From: Arthrobacter sp. efr-133-R2A-120
GTDB taxonomy: Bacteria > Actinomycetota > Actinomycetes > Actinomycetales > Micrococcaceae
Assembly (NCBI RefSeq): GCF_030209835.1
Contig: NZ_JARVRF010000030.1
Coordinates: 49,561-113,560 of the forward strand
Direction of reading: 5' to 3'
DNA: 64,000 bases
Shown here: piece by piece, positions 42,713 to 51,219 of the stretch
Numbering within the stretch: the first letter of the stretch is position 1
Layout: each line of letters starts with the position of its first letter
Program-made: the position numbers and the translations under genes
Notes under the pieces: generated by a model
Database searches by the model: none
Seen by the model: the letters and a program-made list of their open reading frames with translations, nothing else
Told to the model about the DNA's origin: nothing

Positions 42713-44308
42713 CTACACCAGCTCGTAGGCGGGAGTGGTGAGGAAATCCGTGTAGTCCTCGGAGAGACAGATGTCCGCGATCAGGCGGCTTGCCGGCTCG
42801 TAGAACTTCTCGAAGGACTCGGCGTCGACCTCTCCGCGCAGGCGGTCAGTCTCTTCGCCAAGGATCCGGGTGACCAGTTCGCGGGTGACCGTGTTGCCGG
42901 TGTCGGCGAGGACGGACTTGTTGCGGATCTGCTGCCACACCTGGGAGCGGGAGATTTCCGCCGTGGCGGCGTCTTCCATGAGGTTGTGGATGGCGACGGC
43001 GCCGCTGCCCGAAAGCCACACCGCGGTGTACGCGGCGGCGACGTAGAGGTTCAGGCGAAGCCCGGCCTCGGTCACGTGGCCACCGGCTGAGGAGATGTCC
43101 AGCAGCTGATCGGCGGTGACGGAGACCTCCGGGCGCTGCTTGTCCAGCTGGTTCGGCTTGTCGCCGAGCACGGAGTCGAACACTTCGCGGCACGTGGAGA
43201 CGAGGTCCGGGTGGGCCACCCAGGAGCCATCGAAACCGTCGTTGGCCTCGCGGGTCTTGTCCGCGCGGACCTTCTCGAAGGCCTGGGCCGTGACTTCGGG
43301 CTCGCGGCGGTTCGGGATGACGGCTGCCATGCCGCCCATCGCGAAGGCTCCGCGCTTGTGGCAGGTCTTGACCAGCAGTTCCGTGTAGGCCCGCATGAAC
43401 GGGGCCGTCATGACCACGGACGCGCGGTCCGGCAGGATGAAGGACTCGCCGGCGTCGCGGAAGTACTTCACGATGCTGAACAGGTAGTCCCAACGGCCCG
43501 CGTTCAGGCCGGAGGCGTGGTCCCGCAGTTCGTAGAGGAACTCGTCCATTTCGAACGCGGCAGGGATGGTTTCGATGAGCATGGTGGCACGGACACTGCC
43601 CTGCGGGATGCCGAGGTAGTCCTGGGCGAAGACAAAGATGTCGTTCCAGAGGCGTGCCTCGAGGTGGCTTTCCATCTTGGGCAGGTAGTAGTACGGGCCG
43701 TGGCCGTTGAGCAGGAGCTGCTTGGCGACGTGGAAGAAGTGCAGGCCGAAGTCCACCAGGGCGCCAACGGTGGGTTCGCCGTCGAGCAGCAGGTGCCGTT
43801 CGTCCATGTGCCAGCCGCGGGGGCGGGCGACGACGACGGCGAGCGGCGCGTCGGTGCGGAGCCGGTATTCCTTGCCCTCCGGGGAGGTGTAGCTCAGGGT
43901 GCCCTGGGCGGCGTCGCGGAGGTTGAGGATGGCGTCGATGACGTTCGCCCACGTGGGGGTGCTGGCGTCCTCGAGGTCCGCGAGCCATACCTTGGCGCCG
44001 GAGTTCAGGGCATTGATCGCCATCTTGGCCGGGGAGGCCGGGCCGGTCATCTCGACCCGGCGGTCCTGCAGGGCCTGGGGTGCTTCGGCAACCTTCCAGT
44101 CGCCGTTGCGGATGTCCTGCGTTTCGGGCAGGAAGTCGAGGCGGCCGGTGCGGGCCACTTCTTCACGCTTGGCGACGCGGGCCGCGAGGAGCTCGGTGCG
44201 GGTGCCCGCGAAACGGCGGTGCAGTTCCTCCACGAAGGCCAACGCCTTGGGAGTCAGGATCTCCTCGGCGCGTTCGATCGGCCGGGGGTCTGTGACTGTG
44301 AGAGCCAT
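42713..44308 (-). CDS. aceB: malate synthase A
   Basis: A 531-residue malate synthase A. The substrate-binding and active-site segments MTGPASPAKMAINALNSGAK, GPYYYLPKMESHLEARLWND, and ATMLIETIPAAFEMDEFLYELR with the catalytic-site Glu are all present, and the C-terminal AEISRSQVWQQ follows. It condenses glyoxylate with acetyl-CoA to malate. Isocitrate lyase is not in the window; here glyoxylate comes from ureidoglycolate. Ribosome binding site AAAGGAC lies before ATG 44308. It is 26 bases downstream of the malic enzyme gene, with which it forms an operon. Confidence 0.95.
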   Translation of the reverse strand: MALTVTDPRPIERAEEILTPKALAFVEELHRRFAGTRTELLAARVAKREEVARTGRLDFLPETQDIRNGDWKVAEAPQALQDRRVEMTGPASPAKMAINALNSGAKVWLADLEDASTPTWANVIDAILNLRDAAQGTLSYTSPEGKEYRLRTDAPLAVVVARPRGWHMDERHLLLDGEPTVGALVDFGLHFFHVAKQLLLNGHGPYYYLPKMESHLEARLWNDIFVFAQDYLGIPQGSVRATMLIETIPAAFEMDEFLYELRDHASGLNAGRWDYLFSIVKYFRDAGESFILPDRASVVMTAPFMRAYTELLVKTCHKRGAFAMGGMAAVIPNRREPEVTAQAFEKVRADKTREANDGFDGSWVAHPDLVSTCREVFDSVLGDKPNQLDKQRPEVSVTADQLLDISSAGGHVTEAGLRLNLYVAAAYTAVWLSGSGAVAIHNLMEDAATAEISRSQVWQQIRNKSVLADTGNTVTRELVTRILGEETDRLRGEVDAESFEKFYEPASRLIADICLSEDYTDFLTTPAYELV

Positions 44309-44334
44309 GGGGTGGTCCTTTCCTAGGGAGCGCT

Positions 44335-45723
44335 CTAGCGGGCTGCGTTTGCTGCGTTTGCTACGGCTGCGGCGACGTCGGCGGCAACGTGGGGGTCGAA
44401 GACGCTGGGGATAATGTAGCTCGCATTCAGTTCATCATCTGCAACCCGCTTGGCGATAGCCTCTGCGGCGGCCACGAGCATTTCCGGGATGATGTCCGAT
44501 GCTCCGGCGTCGAGGAGTCCGCGGAAGAAGCCCGGGAATGCCAGCACGTTGTTGATCTGGTTCGGGAAGTCGCTCCGGCCGGTGGCGACCACAGCGGCGT
44601 GCTTGGAAGCGATCACCGGGTCGATTTCCGGGGTGGGGTTGGCCATGGCGAACACGATCGCGTTCTCGGCCATCGAGGCGACCTGCTCTTCACCGATCAC
44701 GTGGGGAGCGCTGACGCCGATGAACACGTCGGCACCCTTGAGGGCTTCGTGCAGCGTGCCGGAGAAGCCTGCCTCGTTGGTGTTCGCGGCAATCCAGGAA
44801 CGGTGCTCGTCGTCGTACTTTTCGCCCGAGTGGATGGCGCCGGAGCGGCCGGCGGCGACAATGTGCTGCGCGCCCTGCGCCTTGAGGAGCTGGATGATCG
44901 CAGAGCCGGCGGCGCCGACGCCGGAGACAACGATCTTGACCTCGGACAGCTTCTTGTCCACCACGCGCAACGCGTTGACGAGGGCCGCGAGGGTGACAAT
45001 TGCCGTTCCGTGCTGGTCGTCGTGGAAGACCGGGATGTCCAGCTCGTCGCGGAGCCGCTTCTCGATTTCGAAGCAGCGCGGGGCTGCGATGTCTTCAAGG
45101 TTGATGCCGCCGTAGACCGGAGCCATGGCCTTGGCGATCATGATGATTTCTTCAGTGTCCTGGGTGTCCAGGCAGACCGGCCAGGCGTCGACGTTGGCGA
45201 ACTGCTTGAACAGCGCGGCCTTGCCTTCCATGACAGGCAGTGCCGCGGCCGGGCCGATGTTGCCCAGGCCAAGGACGGCCGAACCGTCGGTGAGGACGGC
45301 GATGGTGTTCCGCTTGACCGTCAGGTTGCGGGCAGCTGCCGGGTCCTCGGCGATGGCGAGGCAGACGCGTGCGACGCCGGGAGTATAGGCGCGTGAAAGG
45401 TCGTCGCGGTTGCGCAGGGCCACCTTCGGGACGACCTCGAGCTTGCCGCCCAGGTGCATGAGGAAGGTGCGGTCCGAGACGTGCTGGACCGTGACGCCGT
45501 CGAGCGCGTTGAGGGCGTCCTTGACGCGGTTGGCGTGGTCTTCGTCCGTTGTGTTGCAGGTGACGTCAACAACCAGGGTGTCGTGGTGCGACTCGGTCAC
45601 ATCCAGCGCGGTGACGGCCGCACCGGCAGCGGCGACGGCTGCGGCCAGCTCGCTCGTGGCAGTGAAGCTCGACGGCGCGGCGACGCGCAGGGTGATCGAA
45701 TTTCCGGGGCTCGGGTTCGCCAT
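44335..45723 (-). CDS. malic enzyme (NAD(P)-dependent)
   Basis: A 462-residue malic enzyme of the bacterial short form. An N-terminal ACT-like regulatory region (about residues 8-80, [20 protein letters not shown] and [17 protein letters not shown]) precedes the catalytic core with [46 protein letters not shown] and the Rossmann loop [12 protein letters not shown]. It decarboxylates malate to pyruvate and completes the route from glyoxylate. The ATG is preceded by GAGGAGGAAATTCA. It is divergent from the IclR gene across about 210 bases. Confidence 0.92.
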   Translation of the reverse strand: MANPSPGNSITLRVAAPSSFTATSELAAAVAAAGAAVTALDVTESHHDTLVVDVTCNTTDEDHANRVKDALNALDGVTVQHVSDRTFLMHLGGKLEVVPKVALRNRDDLSRAYTPGVARVCLAIAEDPAAARNLTVKRNTIAVLTDGSAVLGLGNIGPAAALPVMEGKAALFKQFANVDAWPVCLDTQDTEEIIMIAKAMAPVYGGINLEDIAAPRCFEIEKRLRDELDIPVFHDDQHGTAIVTLAALVNALRVVDKKLSEVKIVVSGVGAAGSAIIQLLKAQGAQHIVAAGRSGAIHSGEKYDDEHRSWIAANTNEAGFSGTLHEALKGADVFIGVSAPHVIGEEQVASMAENAIVFAMANPTPEIDPVIASKHAAVVATGRSDFPNQINNVLAFPGFFRGLLDAGASDIIPEMLVAAAEAIAKRVADDELNASYIIPSVFDPHVAADVAAAVANAANAAR

Positions 45724-45741
45724 TGAATTTCCTCCTCGTAC

Positions 45742-45758
45742 AGGCCCGTAGCGGGCCT
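45742..45758. promoter_or_regulatory. inverted repeat in the malic enzyme leader
   Basis: AGGCCCG, TAG, CGGGCCT form a perfect 7-bp stem in the untranslated region just before the malic enzyme ribosome binding site, in the divergent region with the IclR gene. A GTGGAAAC string follows at 45807. It could be an operator or a leader hairpin; no more can be said. Confidence 0.35.
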
Positions 45759-45933
45759 CCGCTCAAACCGAATATTTTCGTATTATGGATATTATTATCT
45801 ACAAAGTGGAAACACAAGCCCTGATCGGCAGGCGAGCATTCCGGCGTCGCGTGCTGTATCTTGAGTGTTCTAAGCAATTCTTTTCACGATGCGGATAAGA
45901 GTTGTCGGATTCCGAGCCATAGGAGACAACGGA

Positions 45934-46689
45934 ATGGCTGAAAAGCCCTCGGGAGGCGTGCAGTCCGTCGAGCGCGTCTTCGAACTGCTGGAACTCATCA
46001 CCGACGCCGGCGGAGACGTCACGTTGAGCGAACTGTCGTCGTCGACAGACCTGCCCCTCCCCACCATCCACCGCCTGCTGCGCACGTTGGTGTCCCTCGG
46101 CTACATCCGGCAACTGCCCAATCGTCGCTACGCACTGGGCCCCCGGCTCATCCGGCTTGGCGAAGGCGCCAACAAGCAACTCGGAGCCCTTGCCCGTCCC
46201 CAGTTGAAGTCCCTCGTGGACCGGCTCGGCGAAACATCCAACATGGCCGTGCTGGATTCCGACATGGTCATCTACGTTGCCCAGGTTCCGTCACTGCACT
46301 CCATGCGCATGTTCACCGAGGTGGGCCGCCGCGCCCACACGCATGACACCGGCGTCGGAAAGGCCATCCTGGCGCAGCTGGATGACGAAGTGGTCCGCGG
46401 CATCGTAGCCCGCACGGGTATGCCGACTCCCACGGCAAAGAGCATCGGGGACATCGACTCCCTGCTCGCCGATTTGAACCGGATCCGTGAACGCGGCTAC
46501 TCGATCGACGAGGAAGAGCAGGAGATCGGCGTTCGTTGCTTCGCGATGGCCGTCCCCAACGCTCCGACGCCGACCGCTATTTCCGTTTCCGGACCGGTGT
46601 CCCGCGTGGACCAGCACTTTGCCGACCGTGCCGTGCCGTTGCTGCGCGAGGCCGCCCTCGCGATTTCGGCCGAGCTGAACCAGAACTAA
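45934..46689 (+). CDS. IclR family transcriptional regulator (AllR-like)
   Basis: A 251-residue IclR protein. The winged helix runs over about residues 5-65 (QSVERVFELLELITDAGGDV and TLSELSSSTDLPLPTIHRLL), and the effector domain includes MRMFTEVGRRAHTHDTGVGKA and the C-terminal EEQEIGVRCFAMAVPNAPTP cysteine segment. ATG 45934 is preceded by AGGAGA. Position next to malic enzyme, malate synthase and allantoin genes suggests a repressor responding to glyoxylate or an allantoin intermediate, as AllR does. Operator sequence cannot be proven from the window. Confidence 0.88.
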   Translation: MAEKPSGGVQSVERVFELLELITDAGGDVTLSELSSSTDLPLPTIHRLLRTLVSLGYIRQLPNRRYALGPRLIRLGEGANKQLGALARPQLKSLVDRLGETSNMAVLDSDMVIYVAQVPSLHSMRMFTEVGRRAHTHDTGVGKAILAQLDDEVVRGIVARTGMPTPTAKSIGDIDSLLADLNRIRERGYSIDEEEQEIGVRCFAMAVPNAPTPTAISVSGPVSRVDQHFADRAVPLLREAALAISAELNQN

Positions 46690-46697
46690 TCCGTTCC

Positions 46698-46855
46698 GAC
46701 GCTCGCTCACTTGTGTCGGGTTTTCGGTGGACGCTCGCTCACCTAGGTCGTGTTTCCGGTGGACGCTCGCTCACCTATGTCGTGTTTCGGGCCGACGCTC
46801 GCTCACGAGGTGAGCGAGCGTCCTGGTATTTGGCCCCATAGGTGAGCGAGCGTCC
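46698..46855. repeat. direct and inverted copies of a short motif between convergent genes
   Basis: The motif GACGCTCGCTCAC occurs four times in one direction (starting at 46698, 46730, 46762 and 46794, exactly 32 bases apart) and twice as its complement (46809-46822 and 46841-46855). Between the copies lies a semi-conserved spacer with GTCGTGTTTC. Opposed copies can form strong hairpins. The array lies between the ends of the IclR gene and the convergent allantoin permease gene. Confidence 0.9.
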
Positions 46856-46887
46856 GGCGGGTCCGTTCCGTGGGGAGGGGCGGGCGC

Positions 46888-48474
46888 TCAGGCGAGAGCG
46901 CCGTCGTTCGCTTCGACGCCGTTAGGCTCCAAGTTGATCATCGGTGAGTGCCGCTCGAAGTACCAGAAGGTCAGCAGGCCCAAGGCGCAACCGAGGAACC
47001 AGCTGTAGTTGCCGATCCACGTGGCGTTGACCGTGGTGGCACCAGAGTCAAGGAGCGCTTTGGGGACCAGGACCGAGGCGATCGACACCACACCGCTGAT
47101 GGCGACTGCCTTCACCGCGTTCGGGTTGTAGCCGTTGCGGAACCAGTACTTGCCGCTGGGCTTCATGGTGTACATGTCCTCAACCCATACCTTCTGCTTT
47201 CCCACGAGGTAGTAGCCGGCGATGAGGATGCCGAAGAGCGGGCCGATCAGCGCCCCCAGAACCCCGAGGGTGTAGTGGATGGCGTCGTCGTTCGAGTACC
47301 AGTTCCACGGGGTCAGGACGACGGATCCGCCCGCGGCGATCATGCCACCCATGCGCCAACTGATCTTCTGCGGGCTCACGTTGGAGAAATCGAACGCCGG
47401 CGAGATGAAGTTGGCCACGATGTTGATGCCCACGGTCGCGATGACAAAGGTCAGTCCGCCGAGCAGCACCGCGAACACCGAATCGATTTCCTGCACGGTC
47501 TTGACCGGGTCCGTGATGAGGTGCCCGAAGACCGGGATGGTGGCCGACGCCGTGATGACCGTGAGCAGCGAGAAGAACAGGAAGTTGACGGGCAGGCCCA
47601 GGAGATTGCCCTTCTTGACGGCCTTGAAGCTCTTTCCGTAACGCGCGAAGTCGCCGAAGTTGAGCATGGGGCCGGAGAAATAGGACACCACCAAGGCGAT
47701 CGCGGAGATCATGACCGGGATGGAGGCCGCGAAGTCGAGCGGTTCGCCCGCGGAGAGGTTGAGGCTGATGTTGCTGATGCCGGCCTTGGATACCAAGTAG
47801 ATGGCAAGAACCAACATGACAACGTAGACGGCCGGTCCGGCGAAGTCGATGAACTTGCGGATGCTTTCCATCCCGTTCCAGAACAACGCGGCCTGGGCTA
47901 CCCAGAGGATTCCGTAGCAAATCCAACCCAGGGCGGAAAGCCCGAGGAATCCGTACTGGTGGACGTCGTACAACGGTTTCATGGCCGGGAAGAACTTCAG
48001 GAACACGATCACCAGTGCTTCCGATGCCAGGAAGGTCTGCACCCCGTACCAGGCAACAGCGATGAGCCCGCGGATGATGGCGGGGATGTTGGCGCCCTTG
48101 ACGCCGAAGACCGCCCGGTTGATCACGGGGTACGGCACGCCGGTCTTCTGGCTTGGCTTTGCCACGAGGTTGCAGAAAGCCTGGACAATCACGATGCCCA
48201 CCAGCAGTGCCACCAACACTTGCCAGCTGGCCAGGCCGAGGGCAAAAAGACTGCCCGCCGTCACATAGCCGCCGATGCTGTGGACATCTGACATCCAGAA
48301 GGCGAACAGGTTGTAGCTGCTCCAGCGCTGGCTCTTCAGGGGTGCGAGGTCTTCATTGCTGAGCCGCGGATCGCGGAGCGCCGCGGCGTCGTCGGCCGGG
48401 CTGCCCAGCAGGGTGCCCGGCGCGCCGGTTTGCTCTGTGCCGGTTTGCTCTGGGGCGAGTTGTGCTTCGGCCAT
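46888..48474 (-). CDS. NCS1 family permease (allantoin/nucleobase transporter)
   Basis: A 528-residue NCS1 (nucleobase:cation symporter 1) protein with about twelve membrane segments. LKSQRWSSYNLFAFWMSDVH is the diagnostic NCS1 N-terminal motif, and VPYPVINRAVFGVKGANIPA and LGWICYGILWVAQAALF are typical. Given its place next to allantoin genes, allantoin or hydantoin-like uptake is likely. The ATG follows GAGGAACTG. The gene is convergent with IclR. Confidence 0.9.
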   Translation of the reverse strand: MAEAQLAPEQTGTEQTGAPGTLLGSPADDAAALRDPRLSNEDLAPLKSQRWSSYNLFAFWMSDVHSIGGYVTAGSLFALGLASWQVLVALLVGIVIVQAFCNLVAKPSQKTGVPYPVINRAVFGVKGANIPAIIRGLIAVAWYGVQTFLASEALVIVFLKFFPAMKPLYDVHQYGFLGLSALGWICYGILWVAQAALFWNGMESIRKFIDFAGPAVYVVMLVLAIYLVSKAGISNISLNLSAGEPLDFAASIPVMISAIALVVSYFSGPMLNFGDFARYGKSFKAVKKGNLLGLPVNFLFFSLLTVITASATIPVFGHLITDPVKTVQEIDSVFAVLLGGLTFVIATVGINIVANFISPAFDFSNVSPQKISWRMGGMIAAGGSVVLTPWNWYSNDDAIHYTLGVLGALIGPLFGILIAGYYLVGKQKVWVEDMYTMKPSGKYWFRNGYNPNAVKAVAISGVVSIASVLVPKALLDSGATTVNATWIGNYSWFLGCALGLLTFWYFERHSPMINLEPNGVEANDGALA

Positions 48475-48533
48475 CAGTTCCTCGAATCAGGGTTTTCCAC
48501 GACAGGGGCAGTCGTTTCACTGATTCAATTCAA

Positions 48534-48549
48534 TGGAACAGATGTTTCA
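48534..48549. promoter_or_regulatory. inverted repeat in the NCS1 permease promoter region
   Basis: TGGAACAGATGTTTCA is an inverted repeat (TGRAAC-N4-GTTTCA, one mismatch) 60 bases upstream of the NCS1 permease start. A similar element (TGAAAC-N4-GTCTCA) overlaps the start region of the RpiR gene at 49455-49470, so the RpiR protein may bind both. Confidence 0.45.
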
Positions 48550-48630
48550 GGACCGTTTCCGGGCAGCTAACTCTTCTTTACGCTTGGCGCCGGGTGCACG
48601 GCGAGCGAGCCGAGGATGGCCGCCGTCGGA

Positions 48631-49455
48631 CTACCGTCGCTCGATCTCTTCCAGTGCGTCGAACACCCCGGTGATTTCCCGGACGCGATCCCTTCCCGAG
48701 CGGCCCTTCGCCGCCAACACCCCATTAGCGATGACGCTCATGAGGCTCATGGCCGACGCGTAGCTGTCGAAGGCTCCGCTGCCCTCCACCGGGCATTCGA
48801 TCCAGAGGGAGGCATCGGACGCAAGCCAGCGGGCGCTGGGGTCTCCGATCAGGATGGTGCTCGCGCCGGTGGAGGTGGCGGCCTTCAGGACATGCTGGAA
48901 ACGGTCCGGCCTGCGCCGGAAGCCAAGCAGGACCACGACGTCGTTCCCGTCCAGTCCTGCCAGCTCCTCGCCCACGCTCTGGCCTGGCTGAGGGGCCAGG
49001 CTTACCGATGAACGGCATTGTAGAAGCTGCTGCCGTAAGTGGAGGGCTACGGGGAAACTGTTGCGGAAACCGATCAGCAGGACATTCCGGGCCTCAGCCA
49101 GTTGTTGTGCAACATTGAGGAGGCGATCGTCGTCGAGCGTGTCGAAAAGGCGGTCCAGGTTCTGCTGTTCCTGTGCCAAATGCAGGGGGAGCCCGCCGTC
49201 GCCCTCTTGCCTGGCGAGCGGCACTCCGCTGGACCTCAGGCTCCGGGTGTGTTCCTTGACCTCATTGAAATCGGCGAATCCCAGCCGGCGGAAGAGCCTG
49301 CTCATGGTGGCCTTGGAAACGCCGCTTAGCTGGGCGAGCTCGGCCGCGTTGTAGACCGCAAGGTCGCCCAAGCGGTCCAGCAGGGTATCCGCGGCCTTTT
49401 GTTCCTGCGGCCCAAGCTCCGAGTAGTGTTGTTCGATTCGCTCATCGATCCTCAT
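48631..49455 (-). CDS. MurR/RpiR family transcriptional regulator
   Basis: A 274-residue regulator with an N-terminal RpiR helix-turn-helix (about 1-75: LGPQEQKAADTLLDRLGDLA and AELAQLSGVSKATMSRLFRR) and a C-terminal SIS domain (about 110-250: NVLLIGFRNSFPVALHLRQQ). The SIS domain normally binds a sugar phosphate or, in some purine-linked members, a purine breakdown product. It lies between the NCS1 and NCS2 permease genes, so it probably controls purine or allantoin transport. Confidence 0.88.
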   Translation of the reverse strand: MRIDERIEQHYSELGPQEQKAADTLLDRLGDLAVYNAAELAQLSGVSKATMSRLFRRLGFADFNEVKEHTRSLRSSGVPLARQEGDGGLPLHLAQEQQNLDRLFDTLDDDRLLNVAQQLAEARNVLLIGFRNSFPVALHLRQQLLQCRSSVSLAPQPGQSVGEELAGLDGNDVVVLLGFRRRPDRFQHVLKAATSTGASTILIGDPSARWLASDASLWIECPVEGSGAFDSYASAMSLMSVIANGVLAAKGRSGRDRVREITGVFDALEEIERR

Positions 49456-49470
49456 GAAACAACCGTCTCA
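49455..49470. promoter_or_regulatory. inverted repeat at the RpiR gene start
   Basis: TGAAACAACCGTCTCA is a TGRAAC-N4-GTYTCA inverted repeat overlapping the start codon side of the RpiR gene, matching the one at 48534-48549. Overlap with the translation start suits autorepression. Confidence 0.4.
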
Positions 49471-49494
49471 CGCGGATCAGTAACTATCGCGAAA

Positions 49495-49538
49495 TGGCAG
49501 GTGCTGCCCTTCTTGAGGAAGAGGGGCAACACCTGCCA
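49495..49538 (-). terminator. strong hairpin downstream of the NCS2 permease
   Basis: TGGCAGGTGCTGCCCTTCTT pairs with the complementary strand through 20 positions (two G-T pairs) around a four-base GAGG loop. It lies 30 bases after the NCS2 permease stop and in front of the RpiR gene. Confidence 0.65.
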
Positions 49539-49567
49539 GTTCGGCGCAGAAAGGCGCTTAAGGCCCG

Positions 49568-51058
49568 TCAGTGTTCGGCGGCGGTGCTCGACTTGAGCGG
49601 CACTTCCTTGCCCTCGGCGTCGATCAGCTTGCCGTTCTCGAAACGATCGCCGTTCGCAAGGCAAGCAATATCCGATTCGGTGACCACGCGTCCCGTGCCC
49701 GCCACGAACACCGACTGGTTGTCCGAGTTGCCGGCCTTGAAGTGGTTGAAGAGCACGTTCAGCAGGATGGCCATGATGGCGGCCGAGCTGATGCCCGAGT
49801 GGAAGATCGTGGAGAACCAGGATGGGAACTGGTCGTAGAACTTCGGGGCCGCGATCGGGATCATCCCGAAGCCGATGGACGCAGCCACGATGATCAGGTT
49901 CATGTTGTTGCGGTACTCCACCTTGGAGAGCGTCCGGATGCCGCTGGCGGCCACAGTTCCAAAGAGTACGACGCCGGCGCCGCCCAGGACGGGCGTCGGA
50001 ACCGCTGCGACCACTCGGCCGAGGACGGGAAGCACGCCGAGAACCACCAGGATGAGTCCGCCGGCACTGACCACGAAGCGGCTCTTGATTCCGGTGATGG
50101 CCACGAGGCCGACGTTCTGGGCGAAGGCGCTCTGGGTGAAGGAGTTGAAGAGAGGTGAGACGGCGCTTGAGAGCATGTCCGCACGCAATCCGTTGCCGAT
50201 GCGCTTGGAGTCGACCTTGGTGCCCACGATTTCTCCAACAGCGATGATGTCCGCGGAGGTCTCGGTCAGGGTGACCAGGATGACGATCAGCATCGAAACA
50301 ATGGACGCGATTTCGAACGTGGGAGCACCGAAGGCGAATGGAGTGGGGAAGGCAACGATCGGACCCTGGCCGACCTTGGAGAAATCGGCCATTCCCGTGG
50401 CGAGGGCGATGACGGTACCGATAGCCATCGCAAGGAGGATGGAAAGTCGGGAGATGGCCGCGTTGCCGATCTTGCTGAGGAGCAGGACGATGCCCATCGT
50501 CGCGGCGGCGAGACCGATGTTCGCCATGCTGCCGTAGTTGGGTGCGGCGCTGTTGCCGCCCATGGCCCAGTTGGCTGCGACGGGCATGAGGGTCAGCCCG
50601 ATCGTCGTAATGACGGTACCCGTGACCACAGGCGGGAAGAACTTGATGATCTTGGAGAAGAGGGGAGTGATCGCCAGGCCGATCAAGGACGCCACAATGA
50701 CCGAACCAAACACCGCCTGGATTCCGCCGCCTCCGTGGACGATCGCCACCATGGTGGAAACGCCGGCGAAGGATACGCCCTGGACCAGCGGCAGTTGCGA
50801 GCCGAAGAACGGGATGCCGACGGTCTGAAGGATGGTGGCGAGGCCGCCGACAAACAAGCAGGCCGCGATCAGGAGGCCGATGTCCTGAGAGGACATGCCC
50901 GCGGCGGCTCCGATGATGAGCGGCGGTGCGATGATTCCGCCGTACATGGTCAAGACGTGCTGGAAGCCGTAGGCGAATGTGCTCCCGATCGAGAGGCGCT
51001 GGTCCTCGGGGCGGGCCGGCCCGGACTCTGCGGGGCGGGTTTTCTTCTTGGTGTTCAT
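49568..51058 (-). CDS. NCS2 family purine permease (uric acid/xanthine type)
   Basis: A 496-residue NCS2 protein with about fourteen membrane segments. FAYGFQHVLTMYGGIIAPPL opens the family, and LVTLTETSADIIAVGEIVG carries the substrate-binding Glu motif typical of urate/xanthine permeases. FNSFTQSAFAQNVGLVAITG is the second signature. It is 161 bases downstream of uricase on the same strand, so it probably imports uric acid. The start region holds a small duplication (see findings). Confidence 0.9.
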   Translation of the reverse strand: MNTKKKTRPAESGPARPEDQRLSIGSTFAYGFQHVLTMYGGIIAPPLIIGAAAGMSSQDIGLLIAACLFVGGLATILQTVGIPFFGSQLPLVQGVSFAGVSTMVAIVHGGGGIQAVFGSVIVASLIGLAITPLFSKIIKFFPPVVTGTVITTIGLTLMPVAANWAMGGNSAAPNYGSMANIGLAAATMGIVLLLSKIGNAAISRLSILLAMAIGTVIALATGMADFSKVGQGPIVAFPTPFAFGAPTFEIASIVSMLIVILVTLTETSADIIAVGEIVGTKVDSKRIGNGLRADMLSSAVSPLFNSFTQSAFAQNVGLVAITGIKSRFVVSAGGLILVVLGVLPVLGRVVAAVPTPVLGGAGVVLFGTVAASGIRTLSKVEYRNNMNLIIVAASIGFGMIPIAAPKFYDQFPSWFSTIFHSGISSAAIMAILLNVLFNHFKAGNSDNQSVFVAGTGRVVTESDIACLANGDRFENGKLIDAEGKEVPLKSSTAAEH

Positions 51059-51138
51059 GGCAGACTTTCTTGGTTCATGGCAGACGTCTTTGTCTGGCTA
51101 ACTTTGTCTGGCTAACAATGTGGTTTTGGGTATGGTTG

Positions 51139-51204
51139 CCCAACTGACTCGCATTTGATGTCGTTTTGAGGCTCCAAAACGACACTTACTGCGAGTCAGT
51201 TGGG
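51139..51204. repeat. 66-bp inverted repeat, copy 2
   Basis: The same outer arms CCCAACTGACTCGCA and complement as copies 1 and 3, with inner arms TGTCGTTTTGAG and CCAAAACGACA. It lies 15 bases after the uricase stop and before the NCS2 permease start. The base change in the left inner arm (TTTTG rather than TTATG) is matched by the complementary change in the right arm. Confidence 0.9.
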
Positions 51205-51219
51205 CGGGTACCTGGGGGC

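Noticed and set aside
46698..46855. The 32-base array as a CRISPR
   Set aside because: Spacers are similar to each other, copies occur in both directions, and no cas genes are near.
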